This document shows, one piece after another, positions 1-5,547 of a DNA stretch of 6,834 bases. This DNA comes from Eubacteriales bacterium (lineage in GTDB: Bacteria; Bacillota; Clostridia; Christensenellales; CAG-138): the NCBI GenBank assembly GCA_028703645.1, contig JAQVML010000069.1, positions 1-6,834 on the forward strand, read 5' to 3'. The position numbers and the translations under genes are program-made. How positions within the stretch are numbered: the stretch's first letter is position 1; each line of letters opens with the position of its first letter. The notes under the pieces were generated by a model. That model was not told where the DNA came from and did no database searches. It worked only from the letters and a program-made list of their open reading frames with translations.

Positions 1-433
1 AAACCTCCACCAGCGAGAAGAACAGCGCGCTGCCGATGGCAAACACGATACGATTGTTGACGCCGAACATCTTCATGTTCTTGTCGGCGGGCAGGAGTTT
101 GGAGGTAAAGCCCGCGACGGCGAACATCATCGAGAGTTCCCAGCTCACGCCGATGAGTAGGATATAGCTCGTGCTCTCCGGCGAAACCGTCCAGAGCGCA
201 TAGCCGGTAACGTGGCAGATGACGGCGTTTGCAATCTCGTAGAGCCAGTGTACGCTGTAGAGCATCAGCGCGGCTGCGATCGCCTTATAGTTCTTCTTGT
301 GGATTTCGTCCACATAGATCATCACCACAAATGCGAAAATGGCGATGAACGACCAGTTGAAGTTGTCTGTGCTGCGCACGGCATCTTTCGCCAAATCCGC
401 GAGATGCTTGAGTCCGTCGTCTCCAAAGAGCAT
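1..433 (-). CDS. Unrecognised multi-pass membrane protein, N-terminal part (truncated by window edge)
   Basis: An open frame runs on the minus strand from ATG at 433-431 to the window edge without a stop (144 codons), so the C-terminus is missing. The start is supported by GGAGG ten bases upstream; an earlier ATG at 440-438 is in another frame. The product begins MLFGDDGLKHLADLAKD, an amphipathic N-terminus with no obvious signal peptide. Hydrophobic segments follow at about residues 28-41 (FIAIFAFVVMIYV), 52-75 (with SVHWLYEIANAVICH), 90-109 (YILLIGVSWELSMMFAVAGF) and 129-144, so at least four membrane spans. Acidic residues lie inside or at the ends of spans (WLYEIAN, SWELSMM, SLVEV), which may matter for function. 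I do not recognise the family and assign no activity. It is divergently transcribed from the DUF3795 gene and has its own promoter at 522-550. Confidence 0.85.
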   Translation of the reverse strand, partial: MLFGDDGLKHLADLAKDAVRSTDNFNWSFIAIFAFVVMIYVDEIHKKNYKAIAAALMLYSVHWLYEIANAVICHVTGYALWTVSPESTSYILLIGVSWELSMMFAVAGFTSKLLPADKNMKMFGVNNRIVFAIGSALFFSLVEV

Positions 434-521
434 GGAACATGTACCTCCCTGATGTATTTTTGGGGATCATAAGACAGAATATAGAATAGAAATAGAATGA
501 TACAGAGATTGGACTGCGTTC

Positions 522-550
522 ATTTTAATACGATGGACAACAACTGTCAA
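522..550 (-). promoter_or_regulatory. Sigma-A-type promoter for the 1-433 membrane protein gene
   Basis: On the minus strand a perfect -35 TTGACA (550-545) is followed after exactly 17 bases by TAAAAT (527-522), which matches the -10 consensus at five of six positions. Transcription would start near 515 and give a leader of about 80 bases before the ATG at 433. The region just downstream is AT-rich, with ATAGA-like short repeats at 481-498. No comparable plus-strand promoter for the divergent gene was found; TTGGGG (460-465) with TAGAAT (482-487) at 16 bases is the nearest, and it is weak. Confidence 0.75.
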
Positions 551-609
551 TTTGTGAATTTCAGGCGGTAAAAAAACTGAAATCGGGCGAAAAAAAGGAG
601 GAACCGGTC

Positions 610-963
610 ATGTCAAAAGAGCTGCTCGGCTGCTGCGGCGCATATTGCCAAACCTGCAAGGTCTACGCGCAACGGCTCTGCAAGGGGTGCAAGGCGGGCT
701 ATGAATCGGGCGAGCGGGACATCGCAAAGGCGAAATGCACCATGAAGGTCTGCTGCGTGAAGCGGGGGCTTGTCAGTTGCGCGGACTGCGGCGCATACGA
801 TTCCTGCGAAACGCTTCGATCGTTTTATGCCCACGAGGGCTATAAATATCAAAAATACAAGCAGGCGACGGAGTTTATCCGCGCAAACGGATATGCCGCA
901 TTTTTTGCGCTTGCGGATGGATGGCACGGCGCATACGGAAGTTTTGAACAAAAGATGGATTGA
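610..963 (+). CDS. DUF3795-type small cysteine-rich protein
   Basis: This 117-residue protein starts at ATG 610, eight bases after AAGGAGG (595-601), a strong ribosome binding site. It has twelve cysteines, at residues 8, 9, 13, 16, 24, 27, 43, 48, 49, 57, 60 and 66. They fall into the pattern CG-x2-C-x2-C, CKGC, two central cysteines, then CADC and a last Cys in YDSC. This spacing, the early aromatic/Tyr (KVYA) and the length fit the DUF3795 family, common in anaerobic bacteria and archaea and of unknown function. The cysteines suggest a metal-binding or zinc-ribbon-like fold; that is inference. The C-terminal 45 residues are Cys-free and aromatic-rich (YKYQKYKQ, GWHGAYG). It is the only plus-strand gene here, is monocistronic, and ends 25 bases before a terminator hairpin. 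Confidence 0.85.
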   Translation: MSKELLGCCGAYCQTCKVYAQRLCKGCKAGYESGERDIAKAKCTMKVCCVKRGLVSCADCGAYDSCETLRSFYAHEGYKYQKYKQATEFIRANGYAAFFALADGWHGAYGSFEQKMD

Positions 964-988
964 TACTGGTAAATCAATCTTCAAAAAA

Positions 989-1019
989 CAGCCCTGCGGG
1001 AATCACTCCTGCGGGGCTG
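989..1019. terminator. Bidirectional intrinsic terminator between convergent genes
   Basis: The arms 989-1000 and 1008-1019 form a 12-base-pair stem (two G-T wobbles) closed by a 7-base loop, AATCACT. On the minus strand the stem is followed directly by six T (988-983), a textbook terminator for the thioesterase gene. On the plus strand it is followed by CTTTGTT, a weaker T-run that can serve the DUF3795 gene. It sits between the two convergent stops at 963 and 1034. Confidence 0.9.
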
Positions 1020-1033
1020 CTTTGTTACAATCG

Positions 1034-1429
1034 TTATTTTTTTAGCTTTGCCTGCGTCTTTTCCATGAACTTCTCGTTGTCCACGATGAAGCGTTCCTGC
1101 ATGCCTTCGCCGATGAGCCCCGCGTCGTCAAACACGCGGCACTGGAACACGAGCCTTCTGCGGTCGATCTCGATGAGCTCCGTTTCGCAGCGCACCGTCA
1201 TACCGATGGGCGTTGCCGCGAGGTGCTTGATATCGATGCGCGTGCCGACCGTGGAGCTGCCCGCGGGCAGATACGGCTTCACGCTCTCCATCGCGCAGTA
1301 TTCCATCAAGGTGATCATGCGGGGCGTTGCGTAGACGGCGAGGCCGCCGCTGCCCAGCGCGCGGGCAACGTTTTCTTCGGTGACGATCTCGGTTTGCGTG
1401 CCGCGCACGCCGCGACTTAGTTCGCTCAT
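1034..1429 (-). CDS. Hotdog-fold acyl-CoA thioesterase, fluoroacetyl-CoA thioesterase (FlK)-like
   Basis: The 131-residue protein starts at ATG 1429-1427, seven bases after AAGGA. An upstream in-frame ATG at 1510 would add 27 unconserved residues without a good ribosome site, so it was rejected. The sequence fits the FlK-like hotdog thioesterases, which hydrolyse short acyl-CoA thioesters as homodimers in the cytosol. In FlK of Streptomyces cattleya the catalytic residues are Thr42, Glu50 and His76, with Gly69 nearby. Here Thr35 (YATPRMI), Glu43 (TLMEYC), His69 (IDIKHLA) and Gly62 (STVGTR) all fit with the same offset of seven, so the active site looks complete. Specificity for fluoroacetyl-CoA is not implied; most homologues have unknown substrates. 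It follows the phosphotransferase gene by 99 bases on the same strand. TTGCGC/TATTCT (17-base spacing, 1510-1482) is a weak candidate promoter for it. It ends at the terminator at 989-1019. Confidence 0.85.
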   Translation of the reverse strand: MSELSRGVRGTQTEIVTEENVARALGSGGLAVYATPRMITLMEYCAMESVKPYLPAGSSTVGTRIDIKHLAATPIGMTVRCETELIEIDRRRLVFQCRVFDDAGLIGEGMQERFIVDNEKFMEKTQAKLKK

Positions 1430-1528
1430 GGTGTGTTCCTTTCGGGTGTACCGATTGATGGGTTTGTTGCCATCTTGCGATAGAATACCGCGATTTTCGG
1501 AAAAGCGCAACTTAAAAGGCGCACTTTG

Positions 1529-2281
1529 TTACTCGTAATCCACCACGTCGACCCAGCGGAACAATAGCTCACGTTCTTCCGGCTTGCCCTTGATGGACTG
1601 GCGCGCCGCGACGATGGGAATCCACTTTTGCACATATTGCCGGGGCGTTCCGCTCTTTTCGCAGAAGAGCTTGAGGTACGCTTCCGCCGTTTTGTCATCT
1701 CCCGCGAGGGAGAAGAGCAAAAACGTTCTCGCGGCGTCCGCGCTGGCGTTGCCCTGCGTGGCGTGCGACCAGTCGAGGATAAACGGCGTGCCGTCGTCGC
1801 GAATGATGATGTTGGTCGGGTTAAAGTCCCCGTGGCAAAGCTTATTGTGGCGCGGCATGGATTCCAGCAGCGTGTGCAGGTCGTATTTCGTTGCCGTCGG
1901 CAGCTCGGTTTGGATGATCTTGCGATCCATCTTGTCCCGAAGTCTTGGCAGCAGCGGACAGATTTGGCGATGCATTTGCAGTTGTAAATCGACAAACTGC
2001 TCCAGATACTGCGCGTGCTTCTTTGGGTTTTGCGTCATCAATTCGGCGAGCGTCTGCCCCGGAATGTATTCGGATATGATGTACCACTTGCAGTCTTCCG
2101 TCATGCCGACGCCGTAGAGCTTTGGCACGTTGAGCGTGGTTTCCTCCACACGGGCGTGGTTGAGCGCCTCGTTGAGCACATCCGCCTTTTGAAATCCTTC
2201 GCCGAACACCTTGACGACGGTGTCCCCGTCGCGATAGATCGTTTTGTTCGAGCGAAACGCGATGACATTCGATAAATCCAT
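1529..2281 (-). CDS. Aminoglycoside phosphotransferase / choline-kinase-like (APH family) phosphotransferase
   Basis: The 250-residue protein starts at ATG 2281-2279, six bases after AAAGGAG. It has the protein-kinase-like fold markers of the APH family: Lys24 in TVVKVF as candidate ATP-binding lysine, a hinge-like ISEYIPG at 69-75, the Brenner-type catalytic loop HGDFNPTNI at 150-158 (Asp152 as catalytic base, Asn157 as metal ligand), and the metal-binding aspartate Asp170 in ILDWSHA. The length is typical and no core motif is missing. The family transfers phosphate from ATP to small-molecule hydroxyls (aminoglycosides, choline, sugars, homoserine), and the substrate cannot be read from this sequence. 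There is no reason to call it a resistance gene: it lies among housekeeping metabolic genes with the same base composition. It is 126 bases downstream of adhE, across a strong hairpin, and no clear own promoter is visible, so partial read-through from adhE is possible. Confidence 0.85.
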   Translation of the reverse strand: MDLSNVIAFRSNKTIYRDGDTVVKVFGEGFQKADVLNEALNHARVEETTLNVPKLYGVGMTEDCKWYIISEYIPGQTLAELMTQNPKKHAQYLEQFVDLQLQMHRQICPLLPRLRDKMDRKIIQTELPTATKYDLHTLLESMPRHNKLCHGDFNPTNIIIRDDGTPFILDWSHATQGNASADAARTFLLFSLAGDDKTAEAYLKLFCEKSGTPRQYVQKWIPIVAARQSIKGKPEERELLFRWVDVVDYE

Positions 2282-2316
2282 GGTGTTCTCCTTTGACTTT
2301 GTTGTGATTGTGTGTT

Positions 2317-2377
2317 AGATGCAAGAAAACGCTTTGGCGTCAGGCAGGAGAAAATCCTGCCCGACACCATTGCATCT
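2317..2377 (-). terminator. Large 3' hairpin downstream of adhE (probable terminator or mRNA 3'-end structure)
   Basis: Two nested inverted repeats lie 30 bases after the adhE stop. The inner arms 2335-2349 and 2355-2369 form a continuous 15-base-pair stem with a 5-base loop when read as minus-strand RNA; two of the pairs are G-U wobbles that would be A-C mismatches on the plus strand, so the structure belongs to the adhE transcript. The outer arms AGATGCAA (2317-2324) and TTGCATCT (2370-2377) are perfect and stack directly on the inner stem on one side. On the other side a 10-base bulge (2325-2334, AAGCGTTTTC in the RNA sense) separates them. The T-run lies in this bulge rather than directly after the stem, so this is not a textbook terminator. 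It could terminate, attenuate, or protect the adhE mRNA end. Confidence 0.6.
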
Positions 2378-2407
2378 ATTATGAAGTATGCTAGCCTGCG
2401 TGTCGCG

Positions 2408-5029
2408 TTATACGCGGACGCTCGTGCCGTAGTAGGCGTTGAGGTACATCTGCTTGATCTCGCTCATGAGCGGATAGCGCGGGTTTGCGCCGGTGCACTG
2501 GTCGTCAAACGCCTGCTCCACCATCTCGTCCAGCCTTGCAAGGAAGTCTTCTTCCTGGATGCCATAGTCGCGGATGGTCTTCTTGATGCCGACGCGCTCT
2601 TTGAGCGCATCGAGCGCCGCGATAAGGGCTTCCACCTTGTCTTCGTCCGTCTTGCCTTTGAGGCCGAGGGAATCCGCAACCTCGGCGTAGCGCGCGAGGG
2701 TGTGCGGGTGGTCGTATTGCGAGAAGGCGCCCATCTTGACCGGAACATCCGTGGCATTGAAACGGATGACCTCGTCGATCATCAGCGCGTTGGCGATGCC
2801 GTGCGGAATGTGGTGGAACGCGCCGAGCTTATGGGCCATGCTGTGGCAAACGCCGAGGAACGCGTTGGCAAACGCCATGCCCGCCATGGTTGCGGCATTC
2901 GCCATCTTTTCGCGCGCGACGGGATCATTGGGCCCGTTGTCATAGGCGCGGGGCAGATACTCGAATATCATCTTGAGCGAGCGCAGCGCCGTGCCGTCGG
3001 TGAAGTCCGTCGCGAGCATGCTGGCATACGCTTCGAGGTTATGCGTCACCGCGTCGATACCGCTCGCCGCCGTGAGGCCCTTTGGTGCGTTCATCATCAT
3101 GTCCGCGTCCACAATCGCCATATCCGGCACGAGCTCATAGTCCGCCAGCGGGTATTTCACGCCGGTTGATTCATCCGTAATGACCGCAAACGGGGTGACC
3201 TCGCTGCCCGTGCCCGCCGTGGTCGGAATCGCGATGAAATACGCTTTTTCGCCCATGTGAGGGAACGTATAGACGCGCTTTCTGATATCGGCAAAGCGCA
3301 TTGCCATGTCCATAAAGTCCGCTTCGGGATGCTCATAGAGTACCCACATGATCTTTGCCGCGTCCATCGCGGAGCCGCCGCCGAGGGCGATGATGACGTC
3401 CGGCTTGAAGGCGGACATCTGCTTGACGCCTTCGCGTGCGCAACCCAGCGTCGGATCGGGCAGCACATTGAAGAAGGTTTCGTGCGCAATGCCCATCTCG
3501 TCCAGCTTGTCTGTTACGGGCTTGGAGTAACCGTTTTCGTAAAGGAACGTATCGGTCACGAGGAACGCCCGCTTTTTGCCGAGGGTGGTCTTGAGTTCGG
3601 AGAGCGCAACCGGCAGGCTGCCCTTCTTGAAGTAAACTTTATCGGGCGTACGGAACCAAAGCATATTCTCTCTCCTCTCGGCAACGGTCTTGATGTTTAA
3701 CAGGTGCTTGACGCCAACGTTTTCGGAAACCGAGTTTCCGCCCCAGCTGCCGCAGCCAAGCGTCAGCGACGGCGCAAGCTTGAAGTTATACAGGTCTCCG
3801 ATGCCGCCGTGCGAGGACGGGGTATTCACGAGAATACGGCAGGTCTTCATTCGGCTGGTATAGGCCGCGAGCTTTTCCTTCTGGCGGATGGGGTCGATAT
3901 AGAGGCTCGCGGTGTGGCCGTAGCCGCCGTCCGCAATCAGACGCTCCGCTTTTTGAAGCGCGTCTTCAAAGTCCTTTGCGCGATACATCGCGAGCACGGG
4001 GGAGAGTTTTTCGTGCGCAAACTCTTCGGAGAGCTCCACACTCTCGACTTCGCCGATGAGAATCTTTGTCTTTTCCGGCACGCTTACGCCCGCGAGTTTT
4101 GCGATCGTGTAGGCGCTTTGACCGACGATCTTTGCGTTCAGCGCGCCGTTGATGACGATGGTCTTGCGTACCTTTTCGATTTCGTCCGCTTTGAGCAGAT
4201 AGCATCCGCGCTCGGCAAACTCTTTTCTGACCTTGTTATAGATGGAATCGACCACGATGACCGCCTGCTCGCTGGCGCAGATCATGCCGTTGTCGAATGT
4301 TTTGCTAAGGATGATCGAGCTCACCGCGCAGAGGATATCCGCCGTGTCGTCAATGATGGCTGGTACGTTGCCGCTGCCGACGCCGATGGCGGGTTTGCCG
4401 CTGCTATAGGCGCTCTTCACCATGCCGGGGCCGCCGGTGGCGAGGATGCAGTCCGCTTCCTTCATTGCGAGGTTGGTGAGCTCCAAACTCGGCACATCCA
4501 CCCAGTCGATAATGCCTTCCGGCGCTCCCGCGGCAACCGCCGCGTCCAGCACGGTGCGCGCGGCTTCAATCGTGGAGCGTTTTGCGCGCGGATGCGGGCT
4601 GATGAGGATGCCGTTACGCGTTTTGAGCGCGATCAGCGTCTTAAAGATCGCGGTCGAGGTCGGGTTCGTGGTCGGAATGACCGCGGCGATGACGCCGAGG
4701 GGTTCCGCGATGCGCTGAATGCCATAGGCTTTGTCTTCTTCAATCACGCCGCAGGTCTTGACGTTGCGGTATGCGTTATAAATGTATTCGGAGGCGAAAT
4801 GATTCTTGATCACCTTGTCTTCCACAACGCCCATGCCGGTCTCTTCCACGGCGAGCTTCGCCAGCGGAATCCGCGCTTTGTTGGCGGCGGTAGCTGCCGC
4901 GAGAAAAATCTTGTCCACCTGTTCCTGCGTATAGGTGGCAAATTCACGCTGCGCTGCGTGGAGGCGGTCAAATGCGCGCTCCAATGCTTCTACGCTGTCA
5001 ATCGGGGTTCTGTTCGTCGTTTTCGTCAT
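2408..5029 (-). CDS. adhE: Bifunctional acetaldehyde-CoA / alcohol dehydrogenase AdhE
   Basis: AdhE converts acetyl-CoA to acetaldehyde and then ethanol, using two NADH, and regenerates NAD+ in fermentation; in known cases it forms cytosolic helical filaments (spirosomes). The product is 873 residues (E. coli: 891). Residues 1 to about 440 are the aldehyde dehydrogenase half, with GSGN at 218-221 and catalytic Cys251 in NGMICASEQ. A short linker leads to the iron-dependent alcohol dehydrogenase half, with GGGSAMDAAK at 550-559 and PTTAGTGSEVTPF from 602. The four iron ligands are Asp659, His663, His729 and His743, matching E. coli Asp653, His657, His723 and His737 at a constant offset of six. 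Nothing key is missing, so both activities are expected. The ATG at 5029-5027 was chosen because GAGGAG (5044-5039) lies nine bases upstream; the ATG at 5038 (MEK added) has that GAGGAG directly abutting it and would need a poorer purine run about 11 bases away. It has a promoter and long structured leader upstream and a 3' hairpin downstream. Confidence 0.97.
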   Translation of the reverse strand: MTKTTNRTPIDSVEALERAFDRLHAAQREFATYTQEQVDKIFLAAATAANKARIPLAKLAVEETGMGVVEDKVIKNHFASEYIYNAYRNVKTCGVIEEDKAYGIQRIAEPLGVIAAVIPTTNPTSTAIFKTLIALKTRNGILISPHPRAKRSTIEAARTVLDAAVAAGAPEGIIDWVDVPSLELTNLAMKEADCILATGGPGMVKSAYSSGKPAIGVGSGNVPAIIDDTADILCAVSSIILSKTFDNGMICASEQAVIVVDSIYNKVRKEFAERGCYLLKADEIEKVRKTIVINGALNAKIVGQSAYTIAKLAGVSVPEKTKILIGEVESVELSEEFAHEKLSPVLAMYRAKDFEDALQKAERLIADGGYGHTASLYIDPIRQKEKLAAYTSRMKTCRILVNTPSSHGGIGDLYNFKLAPSLTLGCGSWGGNSVSENVGVKHLLNIKTVAERRENMLWFRTPDKVYFKKGSLPVALSELKTTLGKKRAFLVTDTFLYENGYSKPVTDKLDEMGIAHETFFNVLPDPTLGCAREGVKQMSAFKPDVIIALGGGSAMDAAKIMWVLYEHPEADFMDMAMRFADIRKRVYTFPHMGEKAYFIAIPTTAGTGSEVTPFAVITDESTGVKYPLADYELVPDMAIVDADMMMNAPKGLTAASGIDAVTHNLEAYASMLATDFTDGTALRSLKMIFEYLPRAYDNGPNDPVAREKMANAATMAGMAFANAFLGVCHSMAHKLGAFHHIPHGIANALMIDEVIRFNATDVPVKMGAFSQYDHPHTLARYAEVADSLGLKGKTDEDKVEALIAALDALKERVGIKKTIRDYGIQEEDFLARLDEMVEQAFDDQCTGANPRYPLMSEIKQMYLNAYYGTSVRV

Positions 5030-5038
5030 CTTCTCCAT

Positions 5039-5044
5039 CTCCTC
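5039..5044 (-). promoter_or_regulatory. Shine-Dalgarno site of adhE (decides start at 5029)
   Basis: GAGGAG on the minus strand lies nine bases before ATG 5029 and zero bases before ATG 5038, which favours the later start. A second purine run, AAAGAGGAAG (about 5058-5049), lies farther upstream and could serve the earlier ATG. Both purine runs contain AAGAGG, which is complementary to CCTCTT at 5087-5082. Confidence 0.6.
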
Positions 5045-5087
5045 TTGTCTTCCTCTTTTGTGTCAATACAAACTTGGTCTCAAGAGG
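5041..5087 (-). promoter_or_regulatory. Possible Shine-Dalgarno-sequestering hairpin in the adhE leader
   Basis: In the minus-strand RNA sense, CCTCTTG (5087-5081) is perfectly complementary to CAAGAGG (5047-5041), which overlaps the adhE Shine-Dalgarno site. The 33-base loop between them contains a smaller stem, TTTGT/ACAAA (5072-5068 with 5061-5057, six-base loop). An alternative pairing of CCTCTT with the upstream AAGAGG copy, or a local CTTG/CAAG pairing, would leave the ribosome site free. A switch between closed and open states is therefore possible. Seven pairs over a long loop is modest, and no folding calculation was run. Confidence 0.4.
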
Positions 5088-5106
5088 CCCGTTCCGCTGT
5101 TGTTCA

Positions 5107-5288
5107 CAGCCTGCCCGCTGCGGAAACAAGAACGAACCTCTAATGTGTTGTTTGCGGAGTCGATCACGAAGAATCGAATCTCCGCCTTGTCCGAAATGCG
5201 TCCGAAGTTTGCCTTCGTGGCACCCGGATCGGGTCGCTGGCAGAAAGGGCACTTTTCGGCGCGGTTTTCCGATTGGCAGCCTGCCCGC
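5107..5288. repeat. 12-base direct repeat pair in the adhE leader
   Basis: CAGCCTGCCCGC occurs at 5107-5118 and again at 5277-5288 in the same orientation, 170 bases apart. Just inside the repeats are short inverted sequences, CGGAAA (5121-5126) and TTTCCG (5266-5271). The arrangement resembles a small insertion or duplication, but the inverted ends are only six bases and no transposon family was recognised. Confidence 0.6.
5154..5219 (-). promoter_or_regulatory. Structured leader element: bulged hairpin with possible loop pseudoknot
   Basis: In the minus-strand RNA, GCGGAG (5185-5180) and TCGAT (5177-5173) pair with ATCGA (5164-5160) and CTCCGC (5159-5154). This gives an 11-base-pair stem with one 2-base bulge (5179-5178) and an 8-base loop, TCTTCGTG (5172-5165). 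Seven of the eight loop bases (CTTCGTG, 5171-5165) are exactly complementary to CACGAAG at 5219-5213, 27 bases upstream of the stem. This allows a pseudoknot or a mutually exclusive alternative stem. A further hairpin follows at 5125-5092 (GCTGT/ACAGC with outer TTCC/GGAA). No known riboswitch class or T-box signature was recognised. Confidence 0.4.
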
Positions 5289-5378
5289 CGTCCGAATCCG
5301 AAGCTGAAGATCGCCGAATGCTTTCTTTCTGTCTATATACTACGATAGGTCAGGAAAGTTTTGAAGTTAGAAAATCGG

Positions 5379-5412
5379 AATATCAGTATATGAATATCGA
5401 TATAACAATATC
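5379..5412 (-). repeat. Three GATATT motifs at 14-base spacing over the adhE transcription start
   Basis: On the minus strand GATATT occurs at 5412-5407, 5398-5393 and 5384-5379, with start-to-start distances of exactly 14 bases. The first two copies also share TATA two bases after the hexamer. The copies begin one base downstream of the -10 box. This could be a tandem operator or an initial-transcribed-region signal; the AT-rich context makes chance possible. Confidence 0.45.
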
Positions 5413-5413
5413 T

Positions 5414-5422
5414 ATTATAACA
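5414..5422 (-). promoter_or_regulatory. adhE promoter with extended -10 element
   Basis: The minus strand shows TGT followed directly by a perfect TATAAT (5419-5414), an extended -10 of the TGnTATAAT type. The hexamer 17 bases upstream, TTATGT, is a poor -35, as is usual for extended -10 promoters and for promoters that need an activator. The start site would be near 5407, so the adhE leader would be about 380 bases. No other good promoter lies closer to adhE. Confidence 0.6.
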
Positions 5423-5521
5423 TTCCGGCGCTCGAAACATAACATTAGATGGACGGATACGGGGATTATTGGATGGTTCGATACAGTTTATATAGGAAGA
5501 AGCGGCGCTGACCCGCCAAAT

Positions 5522-5547
5522 AAAAACACCCGACGTTCAGCCGGGTG
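5522..5547 (-). terminator. Intrinsic terminator of the LysR-family gene
   Basis: In the minus-strand sense CACCCGGC (5547-5540) pairs with GTCGGGTG (5534-5527), an 8-base-pair stem with one G-U pair and a 5-base loop, TGAAC. It is followed by TTTTTATTT. It begins 11 bases after the LysR stop, so most adhE transcription should come from its own promoter. Confidence 0.92.

Noticed and set aside
285..470. A 61-codon minus-strand frame at the membrane protein start
   Set aside because: It overlaps the membrane protein in another frame and its translation is Arg-rich with no features. The GGAGG site fits the ATG at 433.
1529..2281. Calling the APH-family gene an antibiotic-resistance gene
   Set aside because: Only generic kinase-fold motifs are visible, and the context is metabolic with no mobile element or compositional shift.
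5038..5066. A perfect TTGACA on the minus strand (5066-5061) as the -35 of a proximal adhE promoter
   Set aside because: At 17 bases downstream the sequence is AGGAGA, the Shine-Dalgarno region, so there is no -10 box.
3704..5143. A 479-codon plus-strand open frame opposite adhE
   Set aside because: It is the antisense shadow of a clear AdhE coding region, with Arg/Ala/Asp-rich low-complexity translation and no recognisable domain. The same applies to the long plus-strand frames at 2312-3169 and 5628-6473.
5039..5320. T-box or known riboswitch in the adhE leader
   Set aside because: No T-box core (AGGGTGG-type) and no transcription-terminator T-run was found between the structured segment and adhE. 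No familiar riboswitch core was recognised by eye.
5063..5332. An 89-codon minus-strand open frame in the adhE leader with a CPFC motif, ending at TGA 5065-5063
   Set aside because: It has no ATG, GTG or TTG in its first half and no ribosome site, and it overlaps the structured leader. A decayed gene or a coding repeat cannot be excluded, but is not supported.
5393..5419. Rex redox-repressor operator at the adhE promoter
   Set aside because: A TTGTTA half-site is present, but the facing TAACAA half at the proper distance is missing.
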